A DNA stretch of 64,000 nucleotides from Aporrectodea caliginosa (GCA_020284085.1 JACEVL010000513.1:1079501-1143500), one strand, 5' to 3'. Positions 1 to 12,144 are shown, counted from the first letter of the stretch. Made by a program: numbers and translations. Notes: generated by a model not told the origin, from the letters alone.

Positions 1-3000
1 GAAGCACTGGCCTAAATCACATCGAACTCAGTTGTGATGTAGGACAGGCAAATAGACCCTATATAGGATAGGCATAGTTCTTTATTGATTTTATTTATTT
101 TGTAGATATGAACAGTAATGAAATTAAGTGGAATAAGTGCATTCGGGTTCAGGGAAACAGGAACACTGCATGTATGAATAAGAGCGCATCGAGTTTGCGA
201 GTAATTGCCATGTAGGCCTATTTGACAATCGGACTTAAATTAAACTACAGGACAAAGACATTCAACTGCAGACAGACTTATGTTAATTCCTCGAACGTGG
301 TTGAATCTGCAAAACTCATAACGCTGACTTGATAATTAAAACTATCCTATTGCTGCTTTAGCTTGCGATGACGAATGTATAATAGTGGTGACATTAATTA
401 GAACAATGACAGTTACAATGACAGAAGGAGCAAGAATGGCCTTCAGCATTAAAAACTGATGCAGTAACAGTAAATATTTTACAGCACGTGTATATAAAGA
501 AAATTGAATCTCACATAGCTCTACGAACTTACTATAGACTAAACTTAGAAAATGGTTGCTTGTCTCAAGGTTCAGTTAACTGCTTCCAATGTTCGATTAT
601 GTGTAGCCAAAACGATCGATTTTCACTGCCTGTGTTGACAGTGATTTGCTTAAATTGATTTTATTTTTTATAGGTTGCAGCTGCTAAAAGTCGCAACTAT
701 TTCTGAGCTGTTAACAATGAGGAGAACAGTATCGAATTTTGATTATAATTTTACGCTGCCTGTATGCTGTCAATATACTGTAACCAGTGCTTATTTCAGC
801 CGAAGCGTTCGGGAGCGAAGTTCTGGGACCTTTTTTCAGCTTTTAAACAAAATTTAGTTATTAAAATTTAAAAAATATTTTAAATTATTTAGATAGCCTA
901 CTTTAATTTAATTTCAGTGCTTTCGGTGTTTATTGATATCGATATATTATATGAAATAGAAATACATTTATTAGCATCGAATATGCCCCTATAAATGTTC
1001 TGAATGTGTTGAGTTCAGGAACCTTTTTTCCAGAAAAGCACTGACTGTAACAACTTAGAAGCATTTGAAACAACCTTAGATCTAGTACCAAAATGCAAAG
1101 CTTTGAAGGAGTGTTTTATCCTCTACAGACTTAATATAGCCTACCTGAGGTGATGTGACGAGGACTTCTGCTGCGTTGCGAACAGTAATGTCGCACAATA
1201 ATGTTTTATAAAAGTCCTATTTTATGAAGCTGAAAACTTGGTCACGCTACTGCGACTCTCCTTGACAACTAGGCTTGGATTAGTTGTTTGCTTGACCTCG
1301 TACGCATGGGCAATTGAGCATAGAGCCGTGACGGAAAATCCGAATCAATACAGATTAAAAATTCTGCATTCTGAGAAGACTGGATAGCGCTATAGGTGCT
1401 ACGAGTAGAACATTAGACTATTATTAGGCCTATGTCTGGTTTGTCGGTCGCAAGTTGAATAAGCGTTTTACAGAACCCTACGTGACTGCGTGAAGCCTGA
1501 GATAATTTTGCTTTTGCCTAGAAATGACGCGCTCTGCATGACTGGATAAATAATGTTTACCTGATATACTGAGCTGGTCAACCGCGTCACTATGCAAGCT
1601 AGACTGCACCATGCAAATACCTCGTAGTTTTAGATTACTTCATCGCCGCTTACTCTGCAAAATTTTGAATTTTTCTAGTGTAGCCTAATTCATTTAGCGT
1701 AGGCCTAATGTAAGCCTAAATCTTCAAAATTTCTCTACATGCACCCCTCAATAGCAACGGTAATTCGCCTATAAAACTACGTTGTTGTGGTCTTATTTAG
1801 TGCCAAGTCAAATCCGTAGTCGTCAAGGTTTAAAAAAGCAATGTTAGTCCTACACTAAGACGGAAAGAGCTTAAGGCGTGTTGTTGTTTAGATCTCAGAG
1901 CATTTAGGTTTTAGGCTTCTTCAGTCTCATATGAAACGCTTCCTTCAATGACAAGAGAAGAGACCCAGCGAAGGTTCCAAGGACAATGATTGATAGAGAG
2001 ATAGGGCCTAGATGCAGGAGACGAAAGATTTATGAGGGTTTGAGGAACTTAGATTTAGGCTACAGTAATTAGGCTATATATGCTAAGTCTACTTCCTAAA
2101 TAGTAGACCTACGGATACGTCATAAGAAAAGTCCACGTAGGAATCTTGTGTTGAGTGGCACGTTCAGTCTAATTTCTCTCGGGTCGAATCATTGAGGCGA
2201 AACGTTCTCCGGTCACAGAAGAACCTGCCTGCCACCTTAGATCGTGAGACCACCAATAGGAATATGTAGCCTACCTTAACCAAGTTAACCAATAACTCGG
2301 TGAAACCCGAACCTAGCTACCTTTAACATTAGAGCATATAATTATGACAACAGACCCTGAGCCGAACTAACTTGCCTAATTGCGACTTTTGGCTAAGATA
2401 ATTTTATAGCCAGTGTATGAACTGATTCAGTCTAATTCAGTTTATTATAGATGACACTTTCACTAACGTCTATACCACCAGAAACAAAATCACGTGGTCT
2501 GCTTTTTAATTATCTCTGCAATCCAGGTTCAAATCCAGGTTTCGCCAAGTAAAACTGACATGTATTAGATTGTGGAACTGTGCGAAACCTATGTGTGCCA
2601 ATGAGTGCCAATATGAGTGCATCCATAAATACAGTGGTACACCAAACGTGCGTATGTTCAATATCCTATTGGCCTGTAAGCTCTAGTTAGACGCCGTGTT
2701 TGCATGTACTGCCCATAGACACGTACGTTGCTATAGTTACACGAACACTGTCGTAACCCTGTATAGACATGACTGTGCAATCGTCGATTTGCATAGACAG
2801 AGAGACGGAAGGACGGACAGACATACAGACAGAGACATTGATATAGAGATAGCCCTATAGCTGACTTATTGCTAAAGAGAAGACTTAGGCCTAATCTTAG
2901 TTTGTTTTTACACGGACACAGTTTTAATTGACGTCATATATTTTTTACCAGTGACGCTTGATATCCGGTACTTAGACCCTGGTTAAGCAGTTGGAAATTC

Positions 3001-3050
3001 CAATCGTAGTCAACGGCAGTTGATGCCATAAAGATGTCGTTAAAATTACT
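1..3050. other. No gene recognised; AT-rich intergenic sequence
   Basis: No reading frame in this stretch resembles a known protein. The only open frames are short (about 60 codons at 675-857). Words of the type TAGGCCTA recur (for example near 213, 1428, 1704 and 2010). They look like scattered repeat debris. I see no tRNA, no tandem array and no terminal inverted repeats. Confidence 0.6.
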
Positions 3051-3439
3051 GGAAGAGAGAACCTACAGTTCTTAGACCGATAGACTCGGCCAGGAGTTTA
3101 ACCAGCTTGAAGAATTCGGTTTTTCAGTCGAGAGCGTAAGCTACATACAGGGGAGAGGGCAAGCGGATGAAGGGCGAGACTGACAGAGGAGAGAGGAGGA
3201 TGAGCGAACTGGCGGAGTTCCTTTGGGAGTTCGTTCAAAAGAGCTGGCGCAGCGTAGATTAAGAAGCTTTTGCAAAATTCGACTTCTGAAAAGTCGAGCG
3301 TAACTCATCGACTTGAAAATGCTTCCAAGACCGACGAGTTTCAGTGACATAGATTGGTGGTGGTTGTCGGAAGTCCGTAAACCATTTGATGAGTCGATGG
3401 TCCTATAGAACAGTACAATGCAGTACAAGTTACAGTTAC

Positions 3440-4151
3440 AAAATGTATATCACATGCCATTGCATAGGCTGTGTCTTGCAATTTAAAACTGAATCATTCT
3501 AAGATCCAAGAGATGATAGTTCGCCGACCAATGAGAGGACTGGGTGATGATCTTCCAAAAGTTACACCGGGCCTCACCACGGTAAAGCTCATGAAGATTC
3601 TAGGTGTCACTATGTCAGAACAATTCAACTTCGACACGCATGTTAACAACATCATCATTAAGGCTAGGCAGCTCGATGTATGCCCTCCGCGTTCTAACAG
3701 CTCATCCATGGGTTAGGGGCCAATCTCTGAGTGATGTAACAAGTGCAACCACAGTGTCGCGGATGCTCCATGTGGCCTCGGCATGGTGGGGCTTCGTGAA
3801 GGGAGAGGGACGCACTCGTCTTCAGGCAACTATACGGCGACTGATCCGGTCTCGATATCTACCGGACTCCTACCAAAGTTTCGAGCAATCTCCAACCTCT
3901 TTTCTACCATCGTCAAAAACCTGCACATGTATTACATCAGCCATTGCCACCCGTGAAAACTGTTTCTTACTCGCTACGCCCCAGAACCCACAATGGAATA
4001 ATACCCAAGGCAAACTCTCTATCTCGTAAAACATTTGTCACACGGATACTTTATACTTAATTTAAAAAAATCTATTTGATGATCTTTGTACGCCAAAATG
4101 CGGTTAGCAGTTGGTTTTTCAATAAAGTATATACTTACTTACTTACTTACA
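3440..4151 (+). mobile_element. LINE 3' fragment, reverse-transcriptase C-terminal part with (CTTA)n tail
   Basis: The forward frames read like the end of a non-LTR reverse transcriptase. A segment around 3475-3680 carries LKLNHSK and QEMIVRRP, followed by a KILGVTMSEQFNFDTHVNN block typical of the region after the polymerase active site. After a frameshift near 3680 the reading continues as SMYALRVLTAH, then SAWWGFVK and RRLIRSRYLPDSYQSF, and ends near 4029. The element ends with an AATAAAG word and a CTTA tetranucleotide tail at 4133-4150, as expected for a LINE 3' end. Several frameshifts and stops show that it is dead. The same 3' end (ATGCGGTTAGC followed by a CTTA tail) recurs near 24.95 kb. 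The upstream part of the element is missing or unrecognisable. The clade (CR1/L2-like or another) is not certain. Confidence 0.75.
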
Positions 4152-4626
4152 AGTTAAAACTAATGCAGTACCGGTACGTGTATTTTATTTAGTATTTAAT
4201 TCCAGTATACATCATACTGAAATGTCGTTACATCTTGATGACTTTTAAATTTGTTTTAAGACCAACACTGCAGTTTACAAAACTGTTCTATATGGACATT
4301 GTCCAAGCATAATCGAAAACCGCTGGTGCCCATGGCACTCACAGAGTAGGTAGGCGTCTGGAGCCTGACGGTTAAGAGTTGGTCTTCAGTCTTGCAACAA
4401 AAAAGTTCACTGATATTGGGTAGCATAACTACGCATCCTCACACACCTTGCCGACAGTTTGAGGAAGAGTGTGCCGTTGACATTTCTGGATAATTTCACG
4501 TTCGTCTCGATTCCACCTCTATCACTTCTTCCTGCTAATTTGGTCTTCTCTCATCCTCCTTCTTATCCCTCGGTTCATTACAGGACAACGACAAAATAAA
4601 CAACACAGAACTACCGACAAAGTGAG

Positions 4627-4802
4627 CTTACGGGGTTTTACGCCACGCCAGAGGCTCCCCTGCCAAACTAAGGGCTTTCGGGGTTTTACGCCACGCCAGA
4701 GGCCCAGCAGGTCTACTACTAAGAAACTACTGACGCACAAATACAAAAACGAACGAGCAAACCCCATGAGCTTACGGGATATTAGGCCACTCCAGAGACC
4801 CA
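4627..4802. repeat. Three degenerate copies of a roughly 30-bp unit
   Basis: The word GGGGTTTTACGCCACGCCAG occurs at about 4631 and again at about 4677. A diverged copy (GGGATATTAGGCCACTCCAG) lies near 4775. Spacing is irregular. On the minus strand the copies read as a repeated GLWRGVKPRK peptide, but there is no other sign of coding. Confidence 0.6.
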
Positions 4803-4869
4803 TGGGGCCGCTTACTCACAAACAACTACTAACACAAGCCCAGACGACACAGAGCCATATAGTGCAACC

Positions 4870-6501
4870 GTAACATGCATCACAATCGATTCCGTCAAGC
4901 CAAAGGGCAGAATCGTCGCCGCCAACCACAGGTACCTATAGAAACACAGTGAAACCACAAAGGTTATTACTACAAGTTATAACAGATATGTAGTATCATT
5001 GTAGGAAAGATTAAAGTACAAGATTATCCCACTGGGGCGGGCTCTGCTGGTCACCGCACTGATATGCATAAGTTTAACGTATGTACTTGAGACCTCACAA
5101 AAATCACAATGTCATGATTAAATGCAGTGGTATTCTTACATACTGATGTACAGTTACGATGTAAGGCTGCATTAGTTGTTAAGATATTGTAGTATATATA
5201 TAGGAGGTTAATTAATTAATTAAGCGAATCAGTGTCACAACCAGCACTATAATGAATAATAATATTTTAGCTAGGATTCGGGGTTGATTTGAGATGCTGG
5301 ACTAATCCGTGAAGATGTTGGCGAGTTATGAACTTGTGATTGGCCGGATTGAAATATTAACGGTTGAAAATTGTCGTCTGCCTTCACGCTGGAATGCATG
5401 AATCAAGTTAGTTCGCTGGATGACTGTGGTAGGCCTAAGGTAGTCTTGCGAGGCAGATTAAAGGTACAAACTCTTGATCGCTCAACAGATTTAGGTTATT
5501 TGTTTCGAGGGACGGTCAGCAATTAAGTGAAGTATCGTTAGGGAGGTGTCGGAAGACACGCTTTGTTGAGTTTTAGCGATACGAACACTGCGAACTTTAA
5601 TGACTATGACTTTCAAGACGTTTGCATCTACGGGGGTTGATGTTCAACGCCAGTAATGAATCTAACGTACGACTTATGCAGAACATTTGCGAGTTCTGCG
5701 AGTTTTGGTGATCTGTTTGTCAAGAGTCATCACCAAGTTCTAGCTGGAAGAAAGCTAGAAATCGTAAAACATTTCAAGAAGAAACTTCGAACTGGAACGA
5801 CTTCAGCAACTCGAAAGAAGACAAGCTTGCCAAGATGGAGGAGGTCAGCGCCGCTCAACAGTAGCTGTCAGAGAGGAAAACTGATTCAAGTGAATATAAA
5901 TATTTGCATCTCAAGAGTTGCTGGGGAGGTTAGCTTAAGATCTATAATAAAACGTAATTTTAATACATTTAAAGATGCAGGTTCTAGGTAAGATTATTGG
6001 TCTATAAACCAATGAACTTCTGATCTTGTAAGAGCATGTTAATAATTTATATGAATATGACCTTATAATATAATTGTATTCTTTAGACATTTATGAACTA
6101 ATTAATATTCATGAAACTCAAAACTGTGCTAACTGAATTCTGTTTTAATAATAGGTTTTACATGCGTTGCTAGCCTCACAACAGTGATATTAATAAAGTA
6201 ACGTAAGATCAAACTCACGTGTTTTAGAGGTAGTGGTCCGTTACAAAAGTAGGCCTAAGCTTCATGTTGCCGTCAAGCAGGTCAGCGATCGTTGCGCTCA
6301 GGTGCTCAAGCAGTTATACAGGTACCGCGCTTCTGTATAGCAACTCAAGCCCAATGTATCCTTTTATGTCTTGAATCTTCCTCTAAGAACAGTCTTCAGC
6401 TTTACGTACACGTACGTGCCGTTGCATTTAGCAGAAAAATTAGCACTGTTCAACAACAAACATGCTCAAAATGTCTTAAAATGTACATAAATATGCCTGT
6501 A
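4870..6501. other. No gene recognised
   Basis: Unremarkable AT-rich DNA. Open frames (for example 5656-5991, 111 codons) show no familiar domain. A short TTAATTAATTAATTAA run lies near 5208. I could not support a gene, RNA or mobile element here. Confidence 0.5.
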
Positions 6502-6509
6502 GTTGAGAT

Positions 6510-7310
6510 CATAGTTGTAAAAAACGTTTTTTTCGTTTTTTATTTTTTTCCCAAAAACGTCGTTTTTTTCGTTTTTTATTTCTCGTCTCGTTTTTTTCAG
6601 TTTTTTATTTTTGTTTTGTAACTTTATTTATTTATTAACTGTCTGTTACTATTTGTTTAATTTTATTTTTGTCTGATATCCCTTACGTTGTCTCCGTCTT
6701 TTCAAGGATTCATATAATTTACGTCACTATTTAGTGTCATCAGTTGTAATACACAGCTACAGGAAATAAAATTTGTAAAAGTTATTTGAATTTTTAAGTT
6801 ATCCAAAATGCAAATGTTGTCTTTGTACTCAGTAATCTCTGATTGACTGATGAACTGACGGGTATTACTCCATATCAAGTTCTTATATAAGTCAGAAAAT
6901 AGTAGCCTAGACCTACTTTTTAATTAAGTACACTCTATATTTGCAAAGTTTAGTTTTAGTTGCTTATGTCTGCATGGATTGGTGTGGACTTATGCATACA
7001 AGTTTAATTTGAAAAGATTTCAATATTTTTAATTTCTCGAATTCTTTTTAAACCAAACTAAGTCTTATGAAAAAGAAAATTATTGTTGTAGATTACTGTT
7101 ACTTGGTGTTTACTAATAAAGTTATGTTATTTGCTAATTAAAATTAAATTGTGTAAACAAGGTTTTAATTTTAAAATGCAGTAAAATATGTAGAAAAGTC
7201 AAATTATTTTCTTTTCCGTTTTATTCTCGTTTTTTCCGTTTTTTATTTTTTTCAATAAAACGAGGTTTTTTTCGTTTTTTATTTTGATTTGACCGTTTTT
7301 AACAACTATG
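6510..7310. mobile_element. hAT-like MITE with 8-bp target duplication
   Basis: The ends are inverted repeats: CATAGTTGTAAAAAACG at the left, and a right end whose reverse complement is CATAGTTGTTAAAAACG. The element is flanked by a perfect 8-bp direct repeat GTTGAGAT at 6502-6509 and 7311-7318. Subterminal stretches rich in TTTTTTCGTTTTTTATTTTT occur near both ends (6525-6610 and 7205-7290). The interior has no transposase reading frame. An 8-bp duplication fits the hAT superfamily (P-like elements also make 8 bp). The class is inferred from duplication length and the CA terminus. Confidence 0.85.
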
Positions 7311-7379
7311 GTTGAGATAGACAGTCATGCAGGATGATGATGATGAGGAGGAAGAACAGGTGGAGGAGCAGGGGAAGAG

Positions 7380-7444
7380 GAGGAAGTGGAAAAGGAAGAA
7401 GAGCCGTCCCTTAAGCTAACTTGAGAGGCGGCTATGGATATTTT
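7380..7444 (-). mobile_element. Possible SINE fragment (same family as 31.5 and 35.3 kb)
   Basis: The stretch GTCCCTTAAGCTAAC followed by GGCGGCTATGGATAT resembles the distal end of the SINE copies at 31.5, 35.3 and 35.7 kb. Only about 50 bases match, so the assignment is weak. Confidence 0.35.
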
Positions 7445-7866
7445 TGTAATCAATACCAGCTCTAGAAATTATATTTAACATATACACGCGGTCATGCCAC
7501 ATCTGTAAGATGTCAGCAATGCAATGTAGTTAATGAAATGTTATGGTTGCCCTGACGCTCGTTGAAAGTGCATAAAACGTTGGTTTAATAATAATATTAT
7601 GGCTTATCACAGCATACAGAAGCAAATTACCTATCTAAATAGGGGGCGTGGGGGCAAGTTGGTTGTGGGGGCAAGATGGTTTTTATGCTATAAAATTATA
7701 ATGCGTGGCAGGGAAACAGTCTAACAGGAAGTTTATCGATGAGCAAGCCAAGCCTGTTCTTTTGTTAAATGGCGGCTACGTGATACGGTGCTTTCTTTCC
7801 CGTTTATCGTTGAAAAATAAGTTTCTCTATTTACCTCTAAAAATATTTCACTGTTATAAAATATCG

Positions 7867-8368
7867 GGTAAAGTCGTAGTTTACGTTGCTAAATTATTCT
7901 AATGTCTTCAATGCCGTACTTGACGTTGGTAAGTAAGAAGTCTACCTATGTGCATGTTAACTACCATCAATCCACCTTCCATTTCATTAAGAAATTTTTT
8001 CATCAATCCAACTTCTATTTAATTTGAAAAAATTACTTTTATCAATCCAACTTCTATTTCATGAAAGAAATTTTTTTCAGCAATGGAACTTTTATTTAAG
8101 CAAAGATATATTCTCATGGATCCAGCTTCTAATTACGGAAACAATTATTTTCATCAATCCAGCTTCTATTGAATCGAAAACTTAATTTCATCCATCCCGC
8201 TTCTATTTACGGAAAAAATTATTTCAATCGATCCAACTTCAATTTTGAACACAGGAACGTTTTCATCAATCCCACTTCCATTTAGGGAAACAATTTCTTT
8301 CATCAATCCAGCTTCTATTTTACAGTGACAACATCAAATAATTTAGCAACGTAAACTACGACTTTACC
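7867..8368. repeat. 32-bp perfect inverted repeat enclosing a degenerate minisatellite
   Basis: Bases 7867-7898 are the exact reverse complement of 8337-8368 (32 bp, beginning GGTAAAGTCGTAGTTTACG). The 438-bp space between the arms is largely made of about eight degenerate copies of a 40-50 bp unit containing CATCAATCCAGCTTCTATTT (7965-8325). The whole structure lies inside the pogo-like element and could fold into a long hairpin. Confidence 0.85.
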
Positions 8369-8750
8369 AAATATCGCATATCTTAATCAACATGAATGCA
8401 ACAAATTGACAAATGGGTTGTTTTGTTAAGCATTTATTGTGAGTTGTTACTGATATTACTTTTTTTTCCAAGTCACGCTGTACAAATCATAGTCACAAGA
8501 TTTTGTAGTGTGGACCTGTTGGGGCAAGATGGCGGGGGCAAGATGGCGGATGCAACCAACTTGCCCCACCGGTCAACCAACTTGCCCCGCAATTAGAAAA
8601 ATTATTGTTGTGCCTAGTTTTCGTTACATTAAACTGATATGTATTCTTATTCATTCTACGTTGGATCATGAACTGGACAAAACTTGGTCATCGGCTGGTT
8701 TAATCGCAATCATCGGTGAAGTTAAAGCGGGCAGCAAGCGTCCAAGTTAA

Positions 8751-8960
8751 GCTAGTCAGGCTTACAATATTCAACGCTTCGTCGCTGTCTCAAGCGAACA
8801 AAATGATCAATTCTCATTTCATGGTGGACGATTTCGACAAGTGTTCCCACATGTTCTTGAAGAACTGTGTGAATACGCAATCAAAATGAGTGCAAGGGAA
8901 TTTGGCATGACCCTGCAACAAATTTACGCCTTTGCCTATGAACTGGTCATTGCATTTTAA
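8751..8960 (+). pseudogene. Fragment of pogo/Tigger-type transposase DNA-binding domain
   Basis: The frame is open for 69 codons plus stop. It contains HGGRFRQVF, then LEELCEYAIKMSAREFGMTL and an AFAYEL segment. This pattern (GRFR-x-VF, a helix ending in an acidic/aromatic stretch, then FGxT and a second helix) is typical of the CENP-B/pogo-type helix-turn-helix region near the N terminus of pogo and Tigger transposases. There is no start codon in a sensible position (a TAA lies immediately upstream of the frame) and the catalytic domain is missing, so the fragment cannot encode a working transposase. Confidence 0.65.
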
Positions 8961-9439
8961 ACATTGCCATTTTAATTAAATAATTAAAATTTTTGGGTGT
9001 GACATCTTTATTAAGACTAAATGTTTTTAAATTGAATCAAATTTGATCAACCATAATGCATTCATTTCCCATTATTAAAGATAAGATTTATGTGTATTTC
9101 TATATTGCCACCAATGCCCACCATCTTGCCCCAAGCAGGCAACCAGCTTGCCCCAGCATAGGGGCAAGTTGGTTGACTTTTAGAAAATATTTGAGATCAT
9201 TTTTTGCAAACTTACAAAATATTAGGATGCCTGATTTTGTGCTAGAATGTAGCTGTTAGTAATAGATACGCTGTGGACAAAAACTAATTGTGTTGGCATC
9301 ATCGTAGACGATCATTTTGTAAAAAAACTGATTTATCCGCCAACTTGCCCCCACGTCCCCTACGATCAGCCGATGCAGATCGACTCATTATTACCCTATG
9401 CCATAAACTCAATCTTCTAAGAAAAACAGTTAATCATTC

Positions 9440-10970
9440 AAGTATTTTTCCCCATTCAAGTAATTACTGTATTATATAGAACCTCTTCAAGGAAATTACT
9501 CAGAGGTGCTCCAGACACCAGCACAGTAAAAAAAAGTTTTCAAGCGTTTATAGAATGTGTCAGAGAGTGATCTAGGGAACAGGCGCAGGTCAAGAGAAAG
9601 GCCATTCCATATACCGACGGCCTACTACAGAAAAAGCACTACTCTGCATGATAGTGGTACGGGCAAACGGAATAGAAAGCATCCCCTTCCCCGCTGAGCG
9701 TATACAGAGCGAGTACTCCGAGTACCCAGCACAGGCCGACAAAGGTCAGTTAGGTAAGTTGGAGCGAGGCCTAGCTGGCATCGCCATACCAAGGAGGCTA
9801 GTACCCTGTACTCTATACGCTTACGGACAGGGAGCCAATGCAGAACCTCAAGCGCGTAATTTGACACTTGACTGAATTTTGGTATTTGGCCGATAAATCG
9901 CGCTGCAGAGCGTAGAATACGGTCAAGACAGGCCAGCCGTACAGATGGTAAGCCAGAATATATAGAGGGATAGGCAAAAGTCGATGCGAGCCGTGATGAA
10001 AGCATGCACAAGTGTAGTTGCGGCTAGGGTTGCCACCTTTTCGAACTAGGAAGTCGGGACGCAACTTTAACTTTTGTTAAGGAATTTTTAGAACTGCATA
10101 ACCTCTTTAAAAAGTTGACGACCGGGGGGTAGTCACGGAAAAACTTGACGACCGGGGGCGGTAGTCACGGAAAAAGTTGACGACCGGGGGGCACGGAAAA
10201 AGTCCACGACCGTGGGCCGGGGTAGTAACGACACTTTTCCTCAATTTTTCACCGCACAAAATTGCTTTTACAGTTGCACAAATTGATTTCCAACTGCACA
10301 TTGTGTAGAACTGCACGCTAAAAAAAAACCTGGTCACAAACATTTTTTTTTATTTGGTCACACATCTGAAAGTCGGGACATTTCGCTGTCCCGACTAGGT
10401 CAAGTCGGGACACGGGACATTTGCCTCGAAATCGGGACTGTCCCGACAAAGTCGGGACGGGTGGCAACCCTAGTTGCGGCGCCAGTTGAAAGAGAGCAAG
10501 CGACAGTGCGAAGCTGGCGCAATAATATTGATAGAAGCATTCGCGACTGAGGCGATTGAGGTAAGGCGCAAAAGTTAGTTCCTGGTCCAATAGAATAGGC
10601 CTACCAAGGTCTCGGACCGAGGTGCAGAAAGTAAAGCTAGGAAATGCAGTAGAGAGGTCAATCAAGATAAGCTTAGCCAGCTGCTGCCGGGAGACCAGCC
10701 ACATGAATTTGATTTTTTCAGGGTTTAGGCAGAGACGGGTTGATGCCATCCATGCTTCTGCGCAGTCAGTGTCTGACCCATAGCCCTGACAGTAGAGGCA
10801 ACGTTAGATGACAGACAGTGCATGTACGCCTGTATGTCATCTGCATAAAGTTGGCCCAAGGCGCCATGTTCCACAAGGAGCAGGGCAAGACCGGAGGTAT
10901 AAATAAAATGTATAAGAGAGGCCCAAGGACAGAGCTCTGTGGCAGACCATACAGACCATACTATAATCAA
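9440..10970 (-). mobile_element. Degenerate CR1/L2-like LINE, reverse-transcriptase to 3' end
   Basis: Reading the minus strand downward from 10970, frames show the polymerase palm: FIYTSGLALL, then the catalytic LYADDIQAY (YADD) near 10850. The next blocks are RLCLNPEKIKFMW, VRDLGRPILLDQELTFAPY, TLVHAFITARIDFC, and LDRILRSAARFIGQIPK followed by EVLHWLPVRKRIEYR and LVWRCQLGLAPTYLTDLC. These are the familiar CR1/L2 reverse-transcriptase and thumb motifs. The 3' end near 9500 reads GGAGCACCTCTGAGTAA then CTATATAATAC, matching LINE tails elsewhere in the window. Frameshifts and a 448-bp MITE (10025-10472) interrupt it, so it is inactive. The endonuclease part is not seen upstream. Confidence 0.85.
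10025..10472. mobile_element. hAT-like MITE inserted in the LINE
   Basis: The element begins TAGGGTTGCCACC and ends GGTGGCAACCCTA, a perfect 13-bp inverted terminal repeat. It is flanked by the 8-bp direct repeat GTTGCGGC (10017-10024 and 10473-10480). The LINE continues on both sides, so the MITE is younger than the LINE. Inside, a unit of about 31 bp containing AAGTTGACGACCGGGGG is repeated in tandem three to four times (10112-10220). Many GTCGGGAC words lie near the right end. No transposase is encoded. Confidence 0.9.
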
Positions 10971-11382
10971 GCGTATAAAATTGAATCACTTACATTGGAA
11001 AATTCGTCTTCGTTCTTCATCTTCAAACATTTTTAGAACCTACAATTGATTCGTCTTCAGGTGTTTTTCAACTTGTTTCATAATAGTTTCTTAAATGAAA
11101 TAAGACAAAGCAATGCGCCTGAATGTCACAACGCAGAACTCTAATCTGCGGAATCTATGTGCATATATGATCAAATAATGACGTAATAATGCACGTCAGT
11201 CCTTACATAAAAATGACGTCTATTGTCCAAAAATACAATTTTATAATGACGTCAAATTAGACTTCTTTGATGAATCTTTAACCTTGAACTGTTTGCTTCA
11301 GATTCATCTGGAAGCAGACAGTTCAAAGTGCGGCCAAACTTCGATTCGAAGATGGCTAAAGACAAGACAAGACAATGAGGAA

Positions 11383-12144
11383 TCTTATATTATAATTCTT
11401 AGTCTGTTTACGATGTCCTTCCGTATGTATGTATGTATGTTTCGCTGTCCGGCTAAAGGCTCCGAAACGGAACGGTTTAGCGATTTGAAAAAATTTACAA
11501 AACATTATTACGCAACGTCTAATTCAACGCGACTATTTTCAGTTCGCAATTTTATTTAAACGCCGATATATGGCCATTTTAAATTTCCACGAGGCTATTA
11601 TCTCAATACCGGTCTCTTACACCATGGCCATAGTAAGGCCATTTGGCCACGTCACGCATGCTAATTAAATATGCAATCTTACGTCACACGTAGCATATAG
11701 GTCAACGCTCTGATTCGCAACCAATCACGATGACCGTTGATTTAACATAAGAAGAATTTCTAGGTCATCGGACTGAAAAATTCGCCAATGCAACACTTTA
11801 GCGATACGAAATTTTTAACGAACGTTTTCATTTGAATTTCTATAGATCTCAACCCAACTATATTTCAACTCAAAATTTACTTTAAATTCCGAAATTTGGA
11901 CATTTTAAGTTTTGATGTGGTCAGAGTTTCAATGCCATTGAATTCTAGCAAATGCATGGGAGTATATATTACATAGAGCTGCAATTAAACAAATTTCAAA
12001 CCAGCGCGTAAATTCGCCAGAGGGACACACGAAAAATTTTCATATCGTTAAATTCAAATTCACAGGCGTTGACGAAGATGTCGTTAAATTCAAATACACG
12101 GGCGCTGAGGAAAACCCGGGCGAACGCCGGGTAAAAACTGCTAG
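11383..12144 (+). mobile_element. Non-autonomous Helitron
   Basis: The 5' end begins TCTTATATTA after a host A (11382). The 3' end has the hairpin ACCCGGGCGAACGCCGGGT followed by AAAAACTG and CTAG, then a host T (12145). Host A/T flanks, a 5' TC, a 3' hairpin about ten bases from the end and a CTAG terminus are the diagnostic Helitron features, with no terminal inverted repeat or target duplication. A TATG/GTAT microsatellite lies near the 5' end (11423-11440). No Rep/helicase is encoded. A second copy of similar length lies in the opposite direction at 52344-53116. Confidence 0.9.

Larger units (their letters stand above)
7642..9360. mobile_element. pogo-like (Tc1/mariner superfamily) DNA element, non-autonomous
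   Basis: Terminal inverted repeats of 21 bp begin GGGGGCGTGG and end with the reverse complement of GGGGACGTGGG. They match at 20 of 21 positions and are flanked by TA at 7640-7641 and 9361-9362. The motif GGGGCAAGTTGG or GGGGCAAGATGG is repeated in both orientations inside the element (near 7660, 8520, 8536, 8557, 8577, 9122, 9147 and 9163). These could be subterminal transposase-binding sites. A TA duplication plus a CENP-B-type domain remnant (8751-8960) points to the pogo/Tigger branch. The rest of the transposase, including the catalytic DDE region, is absent. Family placement is inference. The element boundaries are directly visible. Confidence 0.8.
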
